Source: a virus. Taken from it: a stretch of DNA of 24,718 nt. The stretch is from positions 1-24,718 of IMG/VR virus record IMGVR_UViG_3300043410_000391; one strand, given 5' to 3'. Each line of letters opens with the position of its first letter. Positions within the stretch are counted from its first letter, which is position 1. Positions 23,697 to 24,718 of this stretch are shown here, in pieces. The position numbers were made by a program, and so were the translations under genes. The notes beneath the pieces were generated by a model that saw only the letters and a program-made list of their open reading frames with translations, ran no database searches and had not been told where the DNA came from.

Positions 23697-24718
23697 ATGG
23701 CAGATGAACAAGTAGCCAAGAGTAATCTGGAAAAAGCAGCACAAAAGGCAAATCCTTTTGGAAAATCTGTTGCTCCAGAACAAAGACAGGAACAAATCAA
23801 GCGCGTAGAACATGCGACTGATATTAGGTCCATTGGTCTAACTGGCAATAAGGCACAAATTTCTGTCGCAAAAGATATGACGGCTGCACTGAAGGATACT
23901 GGTGCGGAATTTATTAAGGATTTAACTGAAGAAAATCAGAAACTTATTAAAGATATGGTTACCCAAATTGGTGGCCTATCTTCAAAATCAGCAAAGCAAC
24001 AAGAAAAGTTTCTAGATAAAATTCTAGAAATGTCTGAAAAACTTATCGAAGAAGGTAAGAAGTCGGGTAATGAGAAATTACAAAAATTAGGCGAAAAGAC
24101 AAATAAGTCCGCTGACCAAGAGAGAGCGCGACTAAAAGGAATGAATCTTCGCGGATCAGATGATAATAAAACAAACCGCGCGGCTAGAGATTTGTTTGAC
24201 GTTGATATGGAATCAAAGCTCAAGACAAATCCAAAAGATAACACAAAAGAATTATATAATACAGAAAAGTGGCAAGAAAGAAAATTAAAAGAACGCGGTA
24301 TCGAAGCCCAAGGAATTGGCTGGAAAAAGAAAGATGCCGAGGGTAAGTTTAGAAATCTTACCAAAGATCAGTTGCGCGAAGAAGTTAAAGATGTAAACAA
24401 TAATACGATTGAAGGTAAAGTTAGGGGCGTAGCTAAGGTTGGATTTCAATCAACCAAGAATGTTCTAAAGGCTGCTGGTGGTGGATTTGTTCGTGGTCTT
24501 GCAGAACCTTTTGGATTTAAAGGAATAACCAATAGTTTAGATCAGAATAAACTTACAGATGAACAAAAACGAGACATCGATGCCGCTGAGAAGGATAATC
24601 CCGACTTACCTCAAGGAAAAATAAAACAAAGCGCGCCAGAAGATACTGGTGTAATTAGTAGCTTTGGTGAACAGGCTATTTCTCAGTTAAAAACTCTGTT
24701 GGAAGATTTAACCAAAAA
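23697..24718 (+). CDS. Tape measure/hub-like protein, gp29 candidate (3' end missing)
   Basis: Open from the ATG at 23697 to the right edge, 340 codons plus two bases. The visible part is highly charged and mainly helical, with Lys/Glu/Gln-rich amphipathic stretches at about residues 60-140 ('AALKDTGAEFIKDLTEENQK', 'KQQEKFLDKILEMSEKLIEE') and a Gly-rich patch near 262-278 ('AAGGGFVRGLAEPFGF'). No enzyme motif is seen. Following the gp26/chaperone pair, the expected gene is the tape measure protein (gp29 in T4, gpH in lambda), which sets tail length and is bound by the chaperones. The helical composition fits. AGG precedes the ATG at short spacing. The call rests on order and composition, since the conserved C-terminal part is outside the window. 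Confidence 0.65.
   Translation, partial: MADEQVAKSNLEKAAQKANPFGKSVAPEQRQEQIKRVEHATDIRSIGLTGNKAQISVAKDMTAALKDTGAEFIKDLTEENQKLIKDMVTQIGGLSSKSAKQQEKFLDKILEMSEKLIEEGKKSGNEKLQKLGEKTNKSADQERARLKGMNLRGSDDNKTNRAARDLFDVDMESKLKTNPKDNTKELYNTEKWQERKLKERGIEAQGIGWKKKDAEGKFRNLTKDQLREEVKDVNNNTIEGKVRGVAKVGFQSTKNVLKAAGGGFVRGLAEPFGFKGITNSLDQNKLTDEQKRDIDAAEKDNPDLPQGKIKQSAPEDTGVISSFGEQAISQLKTLLEDLTK

Noticed and set aside
1-24718. tRNA genes, rho-independent terminators, IS elements and attachment sites
   Set aside because: Reading both strands by eye I found no cloverleaf, no GC-rich hairpin followed by a T-run between genes, and no transposase or terminal inverted repeats. Gaps between genes are at most 45 nt.

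Overview
The window is a structural-gene region of a tailed, contractile (myovirus) phage of the T4 superfamily. The evidence is a run of proteins that can be assigned to T4 baseplate, hub and head-completion genes by sequence motif, size and order: gp48-like, gp53, gp27-like, gp5-like, gp25, gp6, gp7-like, gp8-like, a DUF4815 protein in the gp10 region, gp4, gp26 and a probable gp29-type tape measure. The DNA is AT-rich and the genes are packed with 0-45 nt gaps. Glycine-rich 'GxGY' modules, the DUF4815 protein and the form of the gp7/gp8-like proteins resemble T4-like marine phages (cyanophage/pelagiphage type). The host cannot be read from this window, and I see no host genes, tRNAs, IS elements or CRISPR.

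Layout. Two operons diverge from a 45-nt gap at 21155-21199. Leftward (minus strand) come the gp48-like tail-tube initiator, gp53 wedge, gp27-like hub, a gp5-like protein with an OB fold and a GH19 glycosidase, a ~1,941-residue spike protein (N-terminal repeats and a lysozyme-like region, long Ala/Ser-rich region, beta-helix with octad repeats, C-terminal M15 peptidase), gp25, gp6, gp7-like, a 150-residue virion protein, gp8-like, and a DUF4815 protein running off the left edge. Rightward (plus strand) come gp4, a conserved unknown, a tail-tube-fold protein, gp26, a small -1-frame ORF, and a tape-measure-like ORF running off the right edge. T4-type late promoter octamers (TATAAATA or NATAAATA) lie upstream of several of these genes.

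How the genes fit together. The minus operon encodes the hub, spike and wedge of the baseplate, with the peptidoglycan-cutting activities carried on the spike complex. The plus operon encodes head completion, a tube-like protein, and the hub/tape-measure assembly set.

Most notable observation. gp26 ends in a perfect slippery heptamer, TTTTTTC. The -1 frame from there is fully open into a 52-codon ORF that lacks a ribosome-binding site. Six nt downstream a 12-bp stem can form. This has the layout of the programmed -1 frameshift in lambda-type tail chaperones (gpG/gpGT), placed directly before a tape-measure gene. A second notable point is that the T4 gp5 tail lysozyme and spike, one cleaved protein in T4, are encoded here as two genes with different enzymatic domains.
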